A stretch of DNA of 64,000 bases from DASRWT01 sp963748485 (GTDB taxonomy: Bacteria; Methylomirabilota; Methylomirabilia; Rokubacteriales; CSP1-6), in the NCBI GenBank assembly GCA_963748485.1, contig CAVVJF010000011.1, positions 806,001-870,000 of the forward strand. The letters are read 5' to 3'. Below are positions 28,798-37,925 of the stretch, piece after piece. The notes beneath the pieces were generated by a model. The model was not told the DNA's origin, ran no database searches, and saw nothing but the letters and a program-made list of their open reading frames with translations. The position numbers and the translations under genes were made by a program. Within the stretch, counting starts at the first letter, position 1. Each line of letters starts with the position of its first letter.

Positions 28798-29679
28798 GTG
28801 GCCCTCCAGGACATGGACCGCATGATCAACAGGGCGGAAGTGCTCCTGGAGGCGCTGCCCTACCTTCAGGCGTTCCAGGCCAAGACCCTCGTCATCAAGT
28901 ACGGCGGGGCGGCCATGGAGAAGGCCGACCTCAAGGAGCAGTTCGCGCGCGACGTCCTCCTCCTCCGGCTCGTCGGGATCCGCCCGGTCATCGTGCACGG
29001 CGGCGGGCCCCAGATCGGCGCCCTCATGAAGCGGCTCGGCAAGGAGCCGACATTCGTGGGAGGCATGCGGGTCACCGACCCCGAGACGATGGAGATCGTC
29101 GAGATGATGCTGGGGGGTAAGATCAACAAGGAGATCGTGGGCCTCATCAACGTCCACGGCGCCCACGCAGTGGGGCTGTCCGGCAAGGACGGCAATCTCC
29201 TCCGCGCCCGCAAGCGGATGCACCGGCTGCCCGACGGCAGCACGGTGGACATCGGTCTCGTGGGCGACGTGGAGACGGTGAACGCGGACATGATACGGAT
29301 GCTCGTGGAGAACGGGCACATCCCGGTCATCGCGCCCATCGGGGTGGGGGCGCAGGGCGAGACGTACAACATCAACGCCGACCTCGTGGCGGGCGACGTG
29401 GCGGCGGCGCTGCGCGCGGAGAAGCTGATCCATCTCACCGACGTGCAGGGGATCAACGGCGAGGACGGCAAGCTGATCTCGCGCCTCACGAAGCGCGAGG
29501 CGGAGCGGCTCATCCAGTCGAATGTGATCGACGGCGGCATGCTCCCCAAGGTGGAGTCGTCCCTCAAGGCCCTCGAGGGCGGCGCCGCCAAGGCCCACAT
29601 CATCGACGGCCGGATCCCGCACGCGGTGCTGCTCGAGGTCTTCACGCACGAAGGCATCGGGACAGAAATAGTCTTCTAG
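28798..29679 (+). CDS. argB: Acetylglutamate kinase
   Basis: ArgB phosphorylates N-acetylglutamate in arginine synthesis. The 293-residue protein begins at GTG 28798 with an N-terminal helix (RAEVLLEALPYLQAF) of the kind found in arginine-inhibited kinases. VIKYGGAAMEK and VIVHGGGPQIGALM bind substrates, and LTDVQGINGEDGKLI with GGMLPKVESSLKALEGGA complete the amino-acid kinase fold. It heads argB-argD-argF-argG, 9 bases after hslU. Confidence 0.97.
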   Translation: MALQDMDRMINRAEVLLEALPYLQAFQAKTLVIKYGGAAMEKADLKEQFARDVLLLRLVGIRPVIVHGGGPQIGALMKRLGKEPTFVGGMRVTDPETMEIVEMMLGGKINKEIVGLINVHGAHAVGLSGKDGNLLRARKRMHRLPDGSTVDIGLVGDVETVNADMIRMLVENGHIPVIAPIGVGAQGETYNINADLVAGDVAAALRAEKLIHLTDVQGINGEDGKLISRLTKREAERLIQSNVIDGGMLPKVESSLKALEGGAAKAHIIDGRIPHAVLLEVFTHEGIGTEIVF

Positions 29680-29720
29680 CCGTATATCAAATCCAGAAAT
29701 CGGCGCATAGGGAGAGACAG

Positions 29721-30920
29721 GTGGACACCAAGGGGCTCCTCGACGCGGGCGGCAAGCATCTCATGGCGTTCACCAAGCGGGCGCCCGTCGCCCTCGTGCG
29801 CGGGGAGGGGATGCGCGTCTGGGACTCCGACGGCAAGGAGTACCTGGACTTCACGGGCGGCATCGCGGTGACCGCCCTGGGCCACTCGCATCCCCGCGTG
29901 GTCGGGACCATCCGCGAGCAGGCGACCACGCTCCTGCACGTGTCGAACCTCTTCCACATCCCCCAGCAGACGCACCTCGCCAAGCTCCTCTGCGAGCACT
30001 CCTTCGCAGACCGGGTGTTCTTCTCCAACTCCGGCGCGGAGGCCAACGAGGCGGCCATCAAGCTGGCGCGGAAGTGGGCGAAGGAGCACGGGGCGAGCGA
30101 CCGCGGCGACATCATCACCATGAGAGGTGGCTTCCACGGTCGTACGCTTGCTACCGTCACCGCCACCGCGCAGGAGAAGTACCATCACGGGTTCGAGCCC
30201 CTGCCGGGCGGATTCAAGTACGTGCCCTTCAACGATCTCCGCGCGCTCGAGCGAGCCATCGACAGCCACACCGCGGGGATCATGGTCGAGCCCATCCAGG
30301 GCGAGGGCGGCGTGAACATCCCCGACGATGGTTACCTGCCCGGGCTGCGCAAGCTCTGCGACGAGGCCGGGATCTGCCTGATCTTCGACGAGATCCAGAC
30401 CGGCATGGGCCGCACGGGGCGGCTCTGGGGCTACGAGCACGCCGGGGTGGCCCCCGACGTCATGACCCTCGCCAAGGCCCTGGCCAATGGCGTGCCGATC
30501 GGCGCCACCCTCGCTACCGACGAGGTGGCGGCCGCGTTCGGTCCCGGCAGCCACGGCAGCACCTTCGGCGGGAATCCCTTCGCCACCGCGGTGGGCCTCA
30601 CCGTCCTGACCACGCTGCTCGAGGAGCGGCTGCCTCAGCGCGCCGACAAGATGGGCCGACTGCTGCTGGCCGAGCTCGAGAAGCTGCGCGGACGGCGGGC
30701 CGCTTCCATCAAGACCGTGCGGGGCCGAGGCTGTCTCGTCGGCATCGATCTCGTCCCGCCGGTGGCGGACGTCCTGACCGCCTGCCGGGAGCGCGGCCTG
30801 CTCGTCCTCAGCGCGGGCGACAATACCCTGCGCCTGGCCCCGTCCCTCGTGCTCGACGAGTCCGACGTCGGGCGGGGGGTGGAGATCATCGAGAGCGCGG
30901 TGGCCGCCGTCGCGGCATGA
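29721..30920 (+). CDS. argD: Acetylornithine aminotransferase
   Basis: ArgD is a PLP class III aminotransferase of 399 residues that makes N-acetylornithine. It contains YLDFTGGIAVTALGHSHPRV, FSNSGAEANEAAIKLARKW, RGGFHGRTLATVTAT, IFDEIQTGMGRTG and the PLP Lys in MTLAKALANGVPIGATLA. GTG 29721 follows a GGGAGAGA ribosome site. Its stop overlaps the argF ATG. Confidence 0.95.
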   Translation: MDTKGLLDAGGKHLMAFTKRAPVALVRGEGMRVWDSDGKEYLDFTGGIAVTALGHSHPRVVGTIREQATTLLHVSNLFHIPQQTHLAKLLCEHSFADRVFFSNSGAEANEAAIKLARKWAKEHGASDRGDIITMRGGFHGRTLATVTATAQEKYHHGFEPLPGGFKYVPFNDLRALERAIDSHTAGIMVEPIQGEGGVNIPDDGYLPGLRKLCDEAGICLIFDEIQTGMGRTGRLWGYEHAGVAPDVMTLAKALANGVPIGATLATDEVAAAFGPGSHGSTFGGNPFATAVGLTVLTTLLEERLPQRADKMGRLLLAELEKLRGRRAASIKTVRGRGCLVGIDLVPPVADVLTACRERGLLVLSAGDNTLRLAPSLVLDESDVGRGVEIIESAVAAVAA

Positions 30921-31829
30921 AGCACTTCCTGTCGATCCAGCGATCTCGATCGGGACGACGTCGAGCGACTGTTCCGCCTCACCGCCGATCTCAAGTCGCG
31001 CACCAAGGCGCGCGACCGCGGGACGCCGCTCGCCGGCCGCACCATGGCCCTGATCTTCGAGAAGCCGTCGCTCCGCACCCGCGTCACGTTCGAGGTGGGG
31101 ATGTTCCAGCTCGGCGGCAGCGCGGTGTACCTGGCCGCCCAGGAGATCGGCTTCGGGAAGCGGGAATCCGTGCCCGACATCGCCCGCAACCTGTCCCGCT
31201 GGGTGGACATCGTGACCGCCCGCGTCTTCGCCCACGCCACCGTGGAGGCGCTCGCGCAGCACGCCGCCGTGCCGGTCATCAACGGCCTGTCCGACCGCGA
31301 GCATCCCTGCCAGGCGATGGCGGACTTCTTCACGCTGTGGGAGCGGGGTCTCGACCTCGCCAAGACGCGGCTGGCCTGGATCGGCGACGGCAACAATGTC
31401 TGCCACTCCGTGCTCCTGCTGGGCGCGCTGCTGGGCACGCGGATCACGGTGGCGACGCCGCCGGGCTACGAGCCCGCGCCGCCCATCCTGGACACGTGCC
31501 GGCGGCTCGGCGCCAAGATGGACATGACGGTGGAGGCCCGCGAGGCCGCCGAGGGGGCCGACGTGATCTACACCGACGCGTGGGTGAGCATGGGGCAGGA
31601 AGGGGAGCGCGAGCGGCGGCAGGAGGCGTTTCAGCGCTTCCAGGTCAACGAGACCCTGATCCGCTTCGCCGGCCCGAAGGCGCTGGTCATGCACTGCCTG
31701 CCCGCCCACCGCGGCGAGGAGATCACCGACCCCGTGCTGGACGGGCCCCAGAGCGTGATCCTGGACCAGGCCGAGAACCGGCTGCACGCCCAGAAGGCCA
31801 TCATCCTCCACCTCCTGGGCGGCGAGTAG
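30917..31829 (+). CDS. argF: Ornithine carbamoyltransferase
   Basis: ArgF makes citrulline from ornithine and carbamoyl phosphate. MKHFLSI begins at ATG 30917. A single extra base near 30941 throws the frame; removing one C gives ISDLDRDDVERLFRLTADLK, the usual start. The rest is clean: FEKPSLRTRVTFEVGMFQLG (carbamoyl-phosphate loop), DREHPCQAMADFFTLWE and MHCLPAHRGEEI with the catalytic Cys. About 303 residues. The break is isolated; frames on both sides are intact for several kilobases. Confidence 0.94.
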
Positions 31830-31838
31830 GAGACGGGC

Positions 31839-33044
31839 GTGGGCAAGAAAGCCAGGAAGGTCGTGCTGGCGTACTCCGGGGGCCTCGACACCTCGGTGAT
31901 CCTCCGCTGGCTCATCGAGACGTACAAGTGCGACGTGGTGGCCTACTGCGCGGACCTGGGGCAGGGCGAGGAGCTGATCCCCGTCCGCGAGAAGGCCCTG
32001 CGCACCGGCGCCTCCAGCGTCCACATCAAGGACCTCCGCGAGGAGTTCGTCCGCGACTTCGTGTTCCCGATGCTCCGCGCCAACGCGGTGTACGAGGGCA
32101 CCTACCTCATGGGGACGTCGATCGCGCGGCCCCTCATCGCCAAGGCGCAGGTCGAGGTCGCGCGGGCGGCGGGCGCGGACGCGGTGAGCCACGGGGCCAC
32201 CGGCAAGGGCAATGACCAGGTGCGCTTCGAGCTGACCTACGCGGCCCTCGCTCCCGACCTTACCGTCATCGCGCCCTGGCGGGAGTGGGACCTCAACTCG
32301 CGCACCGCCCTCATCGAGTTCGCCAAGCGGCATGACATCCCCGTGCCCGTCACCACCGAGCGCCCGTACTCTAGCGATCGCAACCTCTTCCACATCTCCT
32401 TCGAAGGCGGCATCCTCGAGGACCCGTGGGCGGAGCCGCCGCCCAAGATGTTCCTGCTCACCAACTCGCCGGAGGCGGCGCCCGACGTGCCGGTCTACGT
32501 CGAGATCGAGTACGAGGCGGGCGACCCGGTGGCCGTCGACGGCGATCGGCTTGGCCCCGCCGCGCTGCTGGAGCGCGTGAACCGCATCGGAGGCGAGCAT
32601 GGGATCGGGCGGGTGGACCTCGTGGAAAACCGCTACGTGGGCATGAAGTCCCGGGGCGTCTACGAGACGCCGGGCGGCACCGTCCTCCATGCGGCGCACC
32701 GGGCGCTGGAGTCCCTGACGCTCGACCGGGAAGCGCTGCACCTGCGCGACTCGCTCGTGCCGCGCTACGCGGAGATGATCTACTACGGCTTCTGGTTCTC
32801 GCCGGAGCGGCAGGCGGTGCAGCGGCTCATGGACGACGTTCAGGGAGACGTGACGGGTACGGTGCGTCTGAAGCTCTACAAGGGCAATGTCATGGTGGCC
32901 GGCCGGAAATCCCCGAAGAGCCTCTATCGAACGGACTACGTCACCTTCGAGGCCGACCGGGTCTATCGCCAGAAGGACGCCGAGGGCTTCATCAATCTCA
33001 ACGCCCTTCGCCTCAAGATCCGCGCCCTGCGGGACGCCAAGTAG
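31839..33044 (+). CDS. argG: Argininosuccinate synthase
   Basis: ArgG joins citrulline and aspartate using ATP. The 401-residue protein has the PP-loop VVLAYSGGLDTSVILRWL, then AVYEGTYLMGTSIARPLIAK, SHGATGKGNDQVRFELTY, PYSSDRNLFHISFEGG and MKSRGVYETPGGTVLHAAHR. GTG 31839 lies 9 bases after argF behind GGAGACGGG. No argH (argininosuccinate lyase) follows in this window. Confidence 0.97.
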   Translation: MGKKARKVVLAYSGGLDTSVILRWLIETYKCDVVAYCADLGQGEELIPVREKALRTGASSVHIKDLREEFVRDFVFPMLRANAVYEGTYLMGTSIARPLIAKAQVEVARAAGADAVSHGATGKGNDQVRFELTYAALAPDLTVIAPWREWDLNSRTALIEFAKRHDIPVPVTTERPYSSDRNLFHISFEGGILEDPWAEPPPKMFLLTNSPEAAPDVPVYVEIEYEAGDPVAVDGDRLGPAALLERVNRIGGEHGIGRVDLVENRYVGMKSRGVYETPGGTVLHAAHRALESLTLDREALHLRDSLVPRYAEMIYYGFWFSPERQAVQRLMDDVQGDVTGTVRLKLYKGNVMVAGRKSPKSLYRTDYVTFEADRVYRQKDAEGFINLNALRLKIRALRDAK

Positions 33045-33061
33045 GCGCAGGCGCTCACCGC

Positions 33062-33814
33062 ATGCACGTTCACGTCGCGCTGGGGCCGGCCGAGTTTCCC
33101 GCGGCCCGCCTCGACGGGCGCGCCGCGCTGGTGATCGACGTGCTCCGGGCCACCACCTCGGTCGTGACGGCGTGCGCGGCGGGATGCCGGAGCGTCATCC
33201 CCGTGCCGGACGAGGCGGCGGCGCGCCGGGTGGCCGGCCGCTTTCCCGCGGGTCAGTGCCTGCTCGCCGGCGAGCGGGGCGGCGATCCCATCCCCGGCTT
33301 CGACCTCGGGAACTCCCCCCTGGAGTTCACGCGGGAGCGGGTGGAAGGGCGCGTGATCGTCCTCACCACCACCAACGGCACCGGGGCGATGCTCGCAGCG
33401 GCGCCCGCCGCCGCCATCGGGGTGGCCGCGCTCACGAACGTCGCCGCCGCCGCCCGCTGGAGCCTCGCCCGGGGGACGGACCTGACGTTGCTGTGCGCGG
33501 GAGAGCGGGGAGGCTTTTGCCTCGAAGACGCGGTCTGCGCGGGGCTGGTGGTGGAGGCGCTCGCGTCGGATGGCGCCGGCGAGCTGCGGCTCACGGACGC
33601 GGCGGTGGCCGCCCGGCGCCTGGCCGGAGCCTACGCGGGGCGTCTCGAGCGGCTCATCGAGGACGCCGCCTGGGCCCGCCACTTGCGCAAGGCCGGGCGC
33701 GCCGCCGACTTCGCGGCCTGCCTGGCGCTGTCGACGGCGGAGCAGGTGCCCGTGCTCGCGGGTGGGGCCATCGTGCCGGGCGAGGCGGCGGTGGCGGCGG
33801 ACTTGCCCCGATGA
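33062..33814 (+). CDS. comB: ComB-like 2-phosphosulfolactate phosphatase family protein
   Basis: The 250-residue protein matches the COG2045 family. Its archaeal member ComB removes phosphate from 2-phosphosulfolactate on the way to coenzyme M; a bacterial relative acts in sulfolactate formation. Signature stretches are VIDVLRATTSVVTACAAGC, GERGGDPIPGFDLGNSPLEF, VLTTTNGTGAML and CAGERGGFCLEDAVCAG. Neither ComA nor ComC homologues are in the window, so the substrate is open. The stop overlaps the pgsA ATG. Confidence 0.85.
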   Translation: MHVHVALGPAEFPAARLDGRAALVIDVLRATTSVVTACAAGCRSVIPVPDEAAARRVAGRFPAGQCLLAGERGGDPIPGFDLGNSPLEFTRERVEGRVIVLTTTNGTGAMLAAAPAAAIGVAALTNVAAAARWSLARGTDLTLLCAGERGGFCLEDAVCAGLVVEALASDGAGELRLTDAAVAARRLAGAYAGRLERLIEDAAWARHLRKAGRAADFAACLALSTAEQVPVLAGGAIVPGEAAVAADLPR

Positions 33815-34398
33815 ACGTCCCGATGAACATCCCCATCGCGCTCACGTTGGTCCGCATCGTCCTGGTCCCGCTCGTCATCGTGTTCCTGATCTCGTCGGAC
33901 CGGGTGCACGTGCTCATCGCGGCCGCGATCTTCCTCGCCGCGTCGCTCACCGACTGGCTGGATGGGCTGATCGCCCGCCGCATGAATCAGGTGACGCGCC
34001 TCGGCACCCTCCTCGATCCCGTCGCCGACAAGCTCCTGGTCGCGGCCGCCCTCGTCTCGCTCGTGCAGGTGGACATGGTGCCGGCCTGGATGGCGTGGGT
34101 GATCATCGGGCGAGAGCTTGCGGTGACGGGCCTGCGCGGGGTCGCGCTGTCCATGTCGGTGGTGGTGCCCGCCTCCCGCCTCGGCAAGCTCAAGACGGTG
34201 ATGCAGTACGTCGCGCTCACCCTCCTGATCCTCGAGAAGGGCGTCCCCCCGGACTTCGTGCCCTTCCACCTCGTGGCCGACGCCTCGCTGTGGGTGGCGC
34301 TGGGCATCACGATCCTCTCGGGCCTCGACTACTTCTATAGCTTCTTCCTCCGCACCGGCTCGGAAGCCCTCGTGAAGGACCGTGAGCGGTGGCCCTGA
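33811..34398 (+). CDS. pgsA: CDP-diacylglycerol-glycerol-3-phosphate 3-phosphatidyltransferase
   Basis: PgsA makes phosphatidylglycerol phosphate. The CDP-alcohol phosphotransferase motif is complete: DWLDGLIARRMNQ, then GTLLDPVADK. The 195-residue length and several membrane helices (IALTLVRIVLVPLVIVFLIS at the start) are normal. The end overlaps the plsY start by 10 bases, forming a phospholipid group with plsY and gpsA. Confidence 0.95.
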   Translation: MNVPMNIPIALTLVRIVLVPLVIVFLISSDRVHVLIAAAIFLAASLTDWLDGLIARRMNQVTRLGTLLDPVADKLLVAAALVSLVQVDMVPAWMAWVIIGRELAVTGLRGVALSMSVVVPASRLGKLKTVMQYVALTLLILEKGVPPDFVPFHLVADASLWVALGITILSGLDYFYSFFLRTGSEALVKDRERWP

Positions 34399-34991
34399 GC
34401 CTGCTCGGCCTCGTCGCCGCCTATCTCATCGGGGCCATTCCCGTGGGCGTTCTCGTGTCGCGGCTCGCCGGCGGTGTGGACATCCGCCGCCACGGCAGCG
34501 GGAATATCGGGGCCACCAACGTGCTCCGCACGCTCGGCCCGCTCGCGGCGGTCGTGACGCTGCTCGGCGACATCGTGAAGGGCTATGCCGCGACCTCGGT
34601 GGCGGCGACCCTGGGCGGGGGGCCCGCCTGGATGGGTGCGGGCGCGGTGGCGGCGGTGGTGGGGAACTGCTGGCCCGTGTTCCTCGGCTTTCGCGGCGGC
34701 AAGGGCGTGGCCACCGGGCTGGGCGCCTTTCTCCGCGCGGCGCCGCTGGCGGTGCTGCCCGCGGCCGGGCTCTGGCTGCTCGTCGCTGCGCTGAGCCGCT
34801 ACGTCTCCCTCGCGTCCATCGTGGCCTGCGTCGGACTCGTCGTCGCGGCCTGGGCCCTCGGCTATCCCCCTCCGGTGGTGGCGGGGGCCGCCGTCGTCAC
34901 CATCGTCATCGTGTGGCGTCATGAGCAGAACATTCAGCGGCTCCGCGCGGGGACGGAGAGCCGGCTGGGTCAGCGGGTGAAGGCGGCGTGA
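34389..34991 (+). CDS. plsY: Acyl-phosphate glycerol-3-phosphate acyltransferase
   Basis: PlsY transfers an acyl group from acyl phosphate to glycerol-3-phosphate. The family motifs GSGNIGATNVLRTLG and NCWPVFLGFRGGKGVATGLG are present, and the 200-residue protein is mostly hydrophobic helices. It overlaps pgsA at its start and gpsA at its stop (GTGA). Confidence 0.96.
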   Translation: MALSLLGLVAAYLIGAIPVGVLVSRLAGGVDIRRHGSGNIGATNVLRTLGPLAAVVTLLGDIVKGYAATSVAATLGGGPAWMGAGAVAAVVGNCWPVFLGFRGGKGVATGLGAFLRAAPLAVLPAAGLWLLVAALSRYVSLASIVACVGLVVAAWALGYPPPVVAGAAVVTIVIVWRHEQNIQRLRAGTESRLGQRVKAA

Positions 34992-36019
34992 GCGCCACCC
35001 ACGCCGCGACCCCCGTCGCCATCCTGGGCGCGGGCAGCTGGGGCACGGCGCTCGCCATCCACCTCGCCCGCCGCGGGACGCCCGTGCGTCTGTGGGCCCG
35101 CGACGCGGCCCTCGCGCGCGAGATGCGCGAGACGGGTGAGAACCGGCGCTACCTGCCCGGCTTCTCCTTGGCCGCGCGCGGCGCCGCCACCGATGACGCG
35201 GCGGCCGCCCTTCGCGGGTGCGGGCTGGTGGTGCTGGCGGTGCCCTCGCAGTTCGTGCGCGCGACGGTGGCGCCCCTCACGCCCCTCCTCGAACCCGGCG
35301 CTATCCTCGTGTCCGGCACCAAGGGGATGGAGCCCGAGCGGGGACTGCGCATGTCCGAGCTGCTCGCCGAGCTGGCGCCGGGGCATCCGATCGCCGTGCT
35401 CTCCGGGCCGTCCTTCGCGCGCGAGGTTGCTCTGGGCCGTCCCACCGCGCTGGTGGCGGCCTCCGAACGGCTGGAGGTGGCTCGGGCCGCCCAGGACGCC
35501 CTCGCCGGGCCCGCCCTGCGCATCTACACCAATCGCGACGTGCTCGGCGTCGAGCTGGGCGGTGCCCTCAAGAACGTGATCGCCATCGCGGCGGGTCTGT
35601 CGGACAGCCTCGCGCTGGGGGAGAACGCGCGGGCGGCCCTCGTCACGCGAGGGCTCGCCGAGATCGCGCGCCTGGGCGTGGCGCTGGGCGCCTCCGCCCG
35701 CACCTTCGCGGGGCTGGCCGGCCTCGGGGACCTCGTGCTCACCGCCACCGGCACCCAGAGTCGCAACCGGGCGCTCGGCCTGGCCATCGGGCGGGGGACG
35801 AGCCTGCGCGACGCCGAGGCGTCGACGCGCACAGTCGCGGAAGGGGTGCGCACCGTGTCCTCCGCGCTGCGTCTCGCCGGCGCGGCGGGCGTGACGCTGC
35901 CGATCTGCGCGGCCGTCGCCGCCGTGCTCTTCGACGGCGTGCCGGTGGCGGAAGCGCTGGCCACGCTGCTCGCGCGCGAGCCGCGTCCCGAGGAAGAGGT
36001 GGACGTCTCCCGTGCCTGA
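34988..36019 (+). CDS. gpsA: Glycerol-3-phosphate dehydrogenase [NAD(P)+]
   Basis: GpsA makes sn-glycerol-3-phosphate for PlsY. The Rossmann motif AILGAGSWGTALAIHLARRG, the segment VLSGPSFAREVALGRPTAL, the catalytic-Lys region VELGGALKNVIAIAAG and FAGLAGLGDLVLTATGTQSR with RNRALG are all in place. Length is 343 residues. Its stop overlaps the galT start by 8 bases. Confidence 0.96.
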   Translation: MSATHAATPVAILGAGSWGTALAIHLARRGTPVRLWARDAALAREMRETGENRRYLPGFSLAARGAATDDAAAALRGCGLVVLAVPSQFVRATVAPLTPLLEPGAILVSGTKGMEPERGLRMSELLAELAPGHPIAVLSGPSFAREVALGRPTALVAASERLEVARAAQDALAGPALRIYTNRDVLGVELGGALKNVIAIAAGLSDSLALGENARAALVTRGLAEIARLGVALGASARTFAGLAGLGDLVLTATGTQSRNRALGLAIGRGTSLRDAEASTRTVAEGVRTVSSALRLAGAAGVTLPICAAVAAVLFDGVPVAEALATLLAREPRPEEEVDVSRA

Positions 36020-37028
36020 GCTCCGGAAGGATCCCGTGGTCGGGCGCTGGGTCATCATCTCCACCGAGCGCGCCCGCCGCCCGTCGGACTTCGCGCCCAC
36101 GCCCGTGGCGCGCTCCGTGGCCGGGTCGTGCGTCTTCTGCCCCGGGCAGGAGGCGCGCACGCCGGCGGAGATCCTCGCCCTCCGCCCCGTCGACACCGAG
36201 GCGAACACGCCCGGGTGGACCCTGAGAGTGATTCCGAACAAGTTTCCCGCGCTGCGCATCGAGGGTGAGCTCGAGCCGTCCGGCGAGGGGCTTTACGATC
36301 GCATGAGCGGCGTGGGCGCCCACGAGGTGGTCATCGAGACGCCGGACCATCGCGCCACCTTCGCCGGCCTCGGCGAGGAGCGCATCGCCGACGTGCTGGG
36401 CGCCTATCGTGAGCGCATGCTCGACCTCGAGAAGGACTCGCGCATCCAGTACGTCATGGTGTTCAAGAACCACGGCGAGGCGGCGGGCGCCTCGCTGGAG
36501 CACCCACACTCGCAGCTCATCGCGACCCCCATCGTGCCCATCATGGTCGAGGAGGAGCTGGAGGGGGCGGAGCGTCACTTCCGGCTCAAGAAGCGCTGCA
36601 TCTGGTGCGACATCATCCGCCAGGAGCGGCGCGGGGGTGGGCGCATCGTCCTCGAGGCCGACGGGTTCGTGGCCCTGGCGCCCTTCGCGCCCCGCTTTCC
36701 GTTCGAAACCTGGATCCTGCCCTCCGGCCACCGGTCCGGCTTCGAGGAGACGGAGGCCGCCGAGCTGCGGCCCCTGGCCCGCCTGCTCGGCGAGGTCCTG
36801 CGGCGGATGGGCAAAGTGCTGGGCGATCCTCCGTACAACTACATGCTTCACTCGGCCCCTCTCCGGTCGGCGGGCCTCGACCACTTTCACTGGCATCTCG
36901 AGATCATCCCCAAGCTGACCCGGATCGCGGGCTTCGAGTGGGGGACCGGCTTCTTCATCAACCCGACCCCACCCGAAGACGCCGCCAGATACCTCCGGGG
37001 CGAAGTGCCCGGAGCGCCCGTAAGTTGA
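36012..37028 (+). CDS. galT: Galactose-1-phosphate uridylyltransferase
   Basis: GalT-type HIT-superfamily enzymes swap UMP between UDP-glucose and galactose-1-phosphate. The 338-residue protein has RKDPVVGRWVIISTERARRP, a zinc Cys pair in SCVFCPGQE, the nucleophilic His motif LEHPHSQLIATPIVP, and a second His cluster in LDHFHWHLEIIPKL. No other Leloir gene is nearby. Members of this branch may be galT-like nucleotidyltransferases of unknown substrate. The TGA stop lies inside the -35 box of the tRNA promoter. Confidence 0.88.
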   Translation: MPELRKDPVVGRWVIISTERARRPSDFAPTPVARSVAGSCVFCPGQEARTPAEILALRPVDTEANTPGWTLRVIPNKFPALRIEGELEPSGEGLYDRMSGVGAHEVVIETPDHRATFAGLGEERIADVLGAYRERMLDLEKDSRIQYVMVFKNHGEAAGASLEHPHSQLIATPIVPIMVEEELEGAERHFRLKKRCIWCDIIRQERRGGGRIVLEADGFVALAPFAPRFPFETWILPSGHRSGFEETEAAELRPLARLLGEVLRRMGKVLGDPPYNYMLHSAPLRSAGLDHFHWHLEIIPKLTRIAGFEWGTGFFINPTPPEDAARYLRGEVPGAPVS

Positions 37029-37053
37029 CACCGTTGAAGGCGTTTGTTACACT
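37025..37053 (+). promoter_or_regulatory. Strong sigma70-like promoter for the tRNA cluster
   Basis: A consensus TTGACA (37025-37030), 17-base spacer and TACACT (37048-37053) end 26 bases before tRNA-Gly. The -35 overlaps the galT stop codon. Confidence 0.8.
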
Positions 37054-37079
37054 CCGTCGCGATTCTTCGAGACCCACGT

Positions 37080-37154
37080 GCGGGAATAGCTCAGTGGTAG
37101 AGCACAACCTTGCCAAGGTTGGGGTCGCGGGTTCGAATCCCGTTTCCCGCTCCA
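37080..37154 (+). tRNA. tRNA-Gly (anticodon GCC)
   Basis: The acceptor stem GCGGGAA pairs with TTCCCGC. The D arm is GCTCAGTGGTAGAGC, the anticodon loop TTGCCAA sits on the stem CAACC/GGTTG, and the T loop is TTCGAAT. The CCA end (37152-37154) is encoded. Confidence 0.97.
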
Positions 37155-37200
37155 TGCGATATTGGCGGGGCCCGGGTATTCGGGCTCCTTTGGGTTAGAA

Positions 37201-37276
37201 GGCGGCGTAGCCAAGTGGTTAAGGCGGAGGTCTGCAAAACCTCTATTCAGCGGTTCGAATCCGCTCGCCGCCTCCA
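37201..37276 (+). tRNA. tRNA-Cys (anticodon GCA)
   Basis: Acceptor stem GGCGGCG/CGCCGCC, anticodon loop CTGCAAA on stem GAGGT/ACCTC, T loop TTCGAAT. CCA is encoded at 37274-37276. Confidence 0.97.
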
Positions 37277-37300
37277 GTACGTGGTGCGGTCGGCGATTCA

Positions 37301-37390
37301 GCCGGGGTGGCGGAACTGGGAGACGCGGTGCCCTTAAAAGGCACGGGCCCAGCCAGGGCCGTGGGGGTTCGATTCCCTCCCTCGGCACCA
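37301..37390 (+). tRNA. tRNA-Leu (anticodon TAA)
   Basis: A class II tRNA with acceptor stem GCCGGGG/CCTCGGC (one G-U pair). The anticodon loop CTTAAAA lies on stem GTGCC/GGCAC, and a long variable arm built on GGGCC pairs follows. T loop TTCGATT, CCA encoded at 37388-37390. Confidence 0.97.
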
Positions 37391-37438
37391 GTGGGTGGCG
37401 CGAACGCTATGACAGGACGACGGAGGAGGAAGGCCACG

Positions 37439-37876
37439 GTGCAGACGCTCAAGGTGGTGCGGAAGACGATGACGATGTTGAGCGAGAAGCGGACCGAGGT
37501 GCTCGACATCACCAAGCAGATCCGCGACATCATGCTGAGTGCCGACATCAAAGAGGGCATCCTGCTCGTCAACGCGCTCCACACCACGTGCGCGTTATTC
37601 GTGAACGAGTTCCAGGGGGCCCTCGTCGAGGATCTCAAGGCCATGGTGGACCGGCTCGTGCCGGAGACGGCGGGCTATCGTCACGACGACCCGCGCTACT
37701 CTGACTGCGAGCGCGGTAACGCCACGTCTCATCTGCGCGCCGCGCTCCTGGGCCGCAGCGTGGCGGTGGGCATCACGGGCGGCGAGCTGGCGCTGGGTCG
37801 CTTCCAGTCCATTCTCTTCGCCGAGCTCGACGGACCGCGGCCGCGCACCATCGACGTGCAGATCATGGGAGTCTGA
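37439..37876 (+). CDS. YjbQ/UPF0047 family protein
   Basis: This 145-residue protein belongs to the YjbQ (UPF0047) family, reported to have weak thiamine-phosphate-synthase activity and of unclear role. Conserved stretches are ALHTTCALFVNEFQGALVED, RHDDPRYSDCERGNATSHLR and GRFQSILFAELDGPRPRTI. I choose GTG 37439 because GGAGGAGGAAGG lies 7 bases upstream; ATG 37409 would add ten basic residues close to tRNA-Leu. Confidence 0.9.
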   Translation: MQTLKVVRKTMTMLSEKRTEVLDITKQIRDIMLSADIKEGILLVNALHTTCALFVNEFQGALVEDLKAMVDRLVPETAGYRHDDPRYSDCERGNATSHLRAALLGRSVAVGITGGELALGRFQSILFAELDGPRPRTIDVQIMGV

Positions 37877-37925
37877 GCCGAAGGGCTCCTCCGCGTCCCG
37901 CCCGCCCCGGCTGGTACGCTGAATC

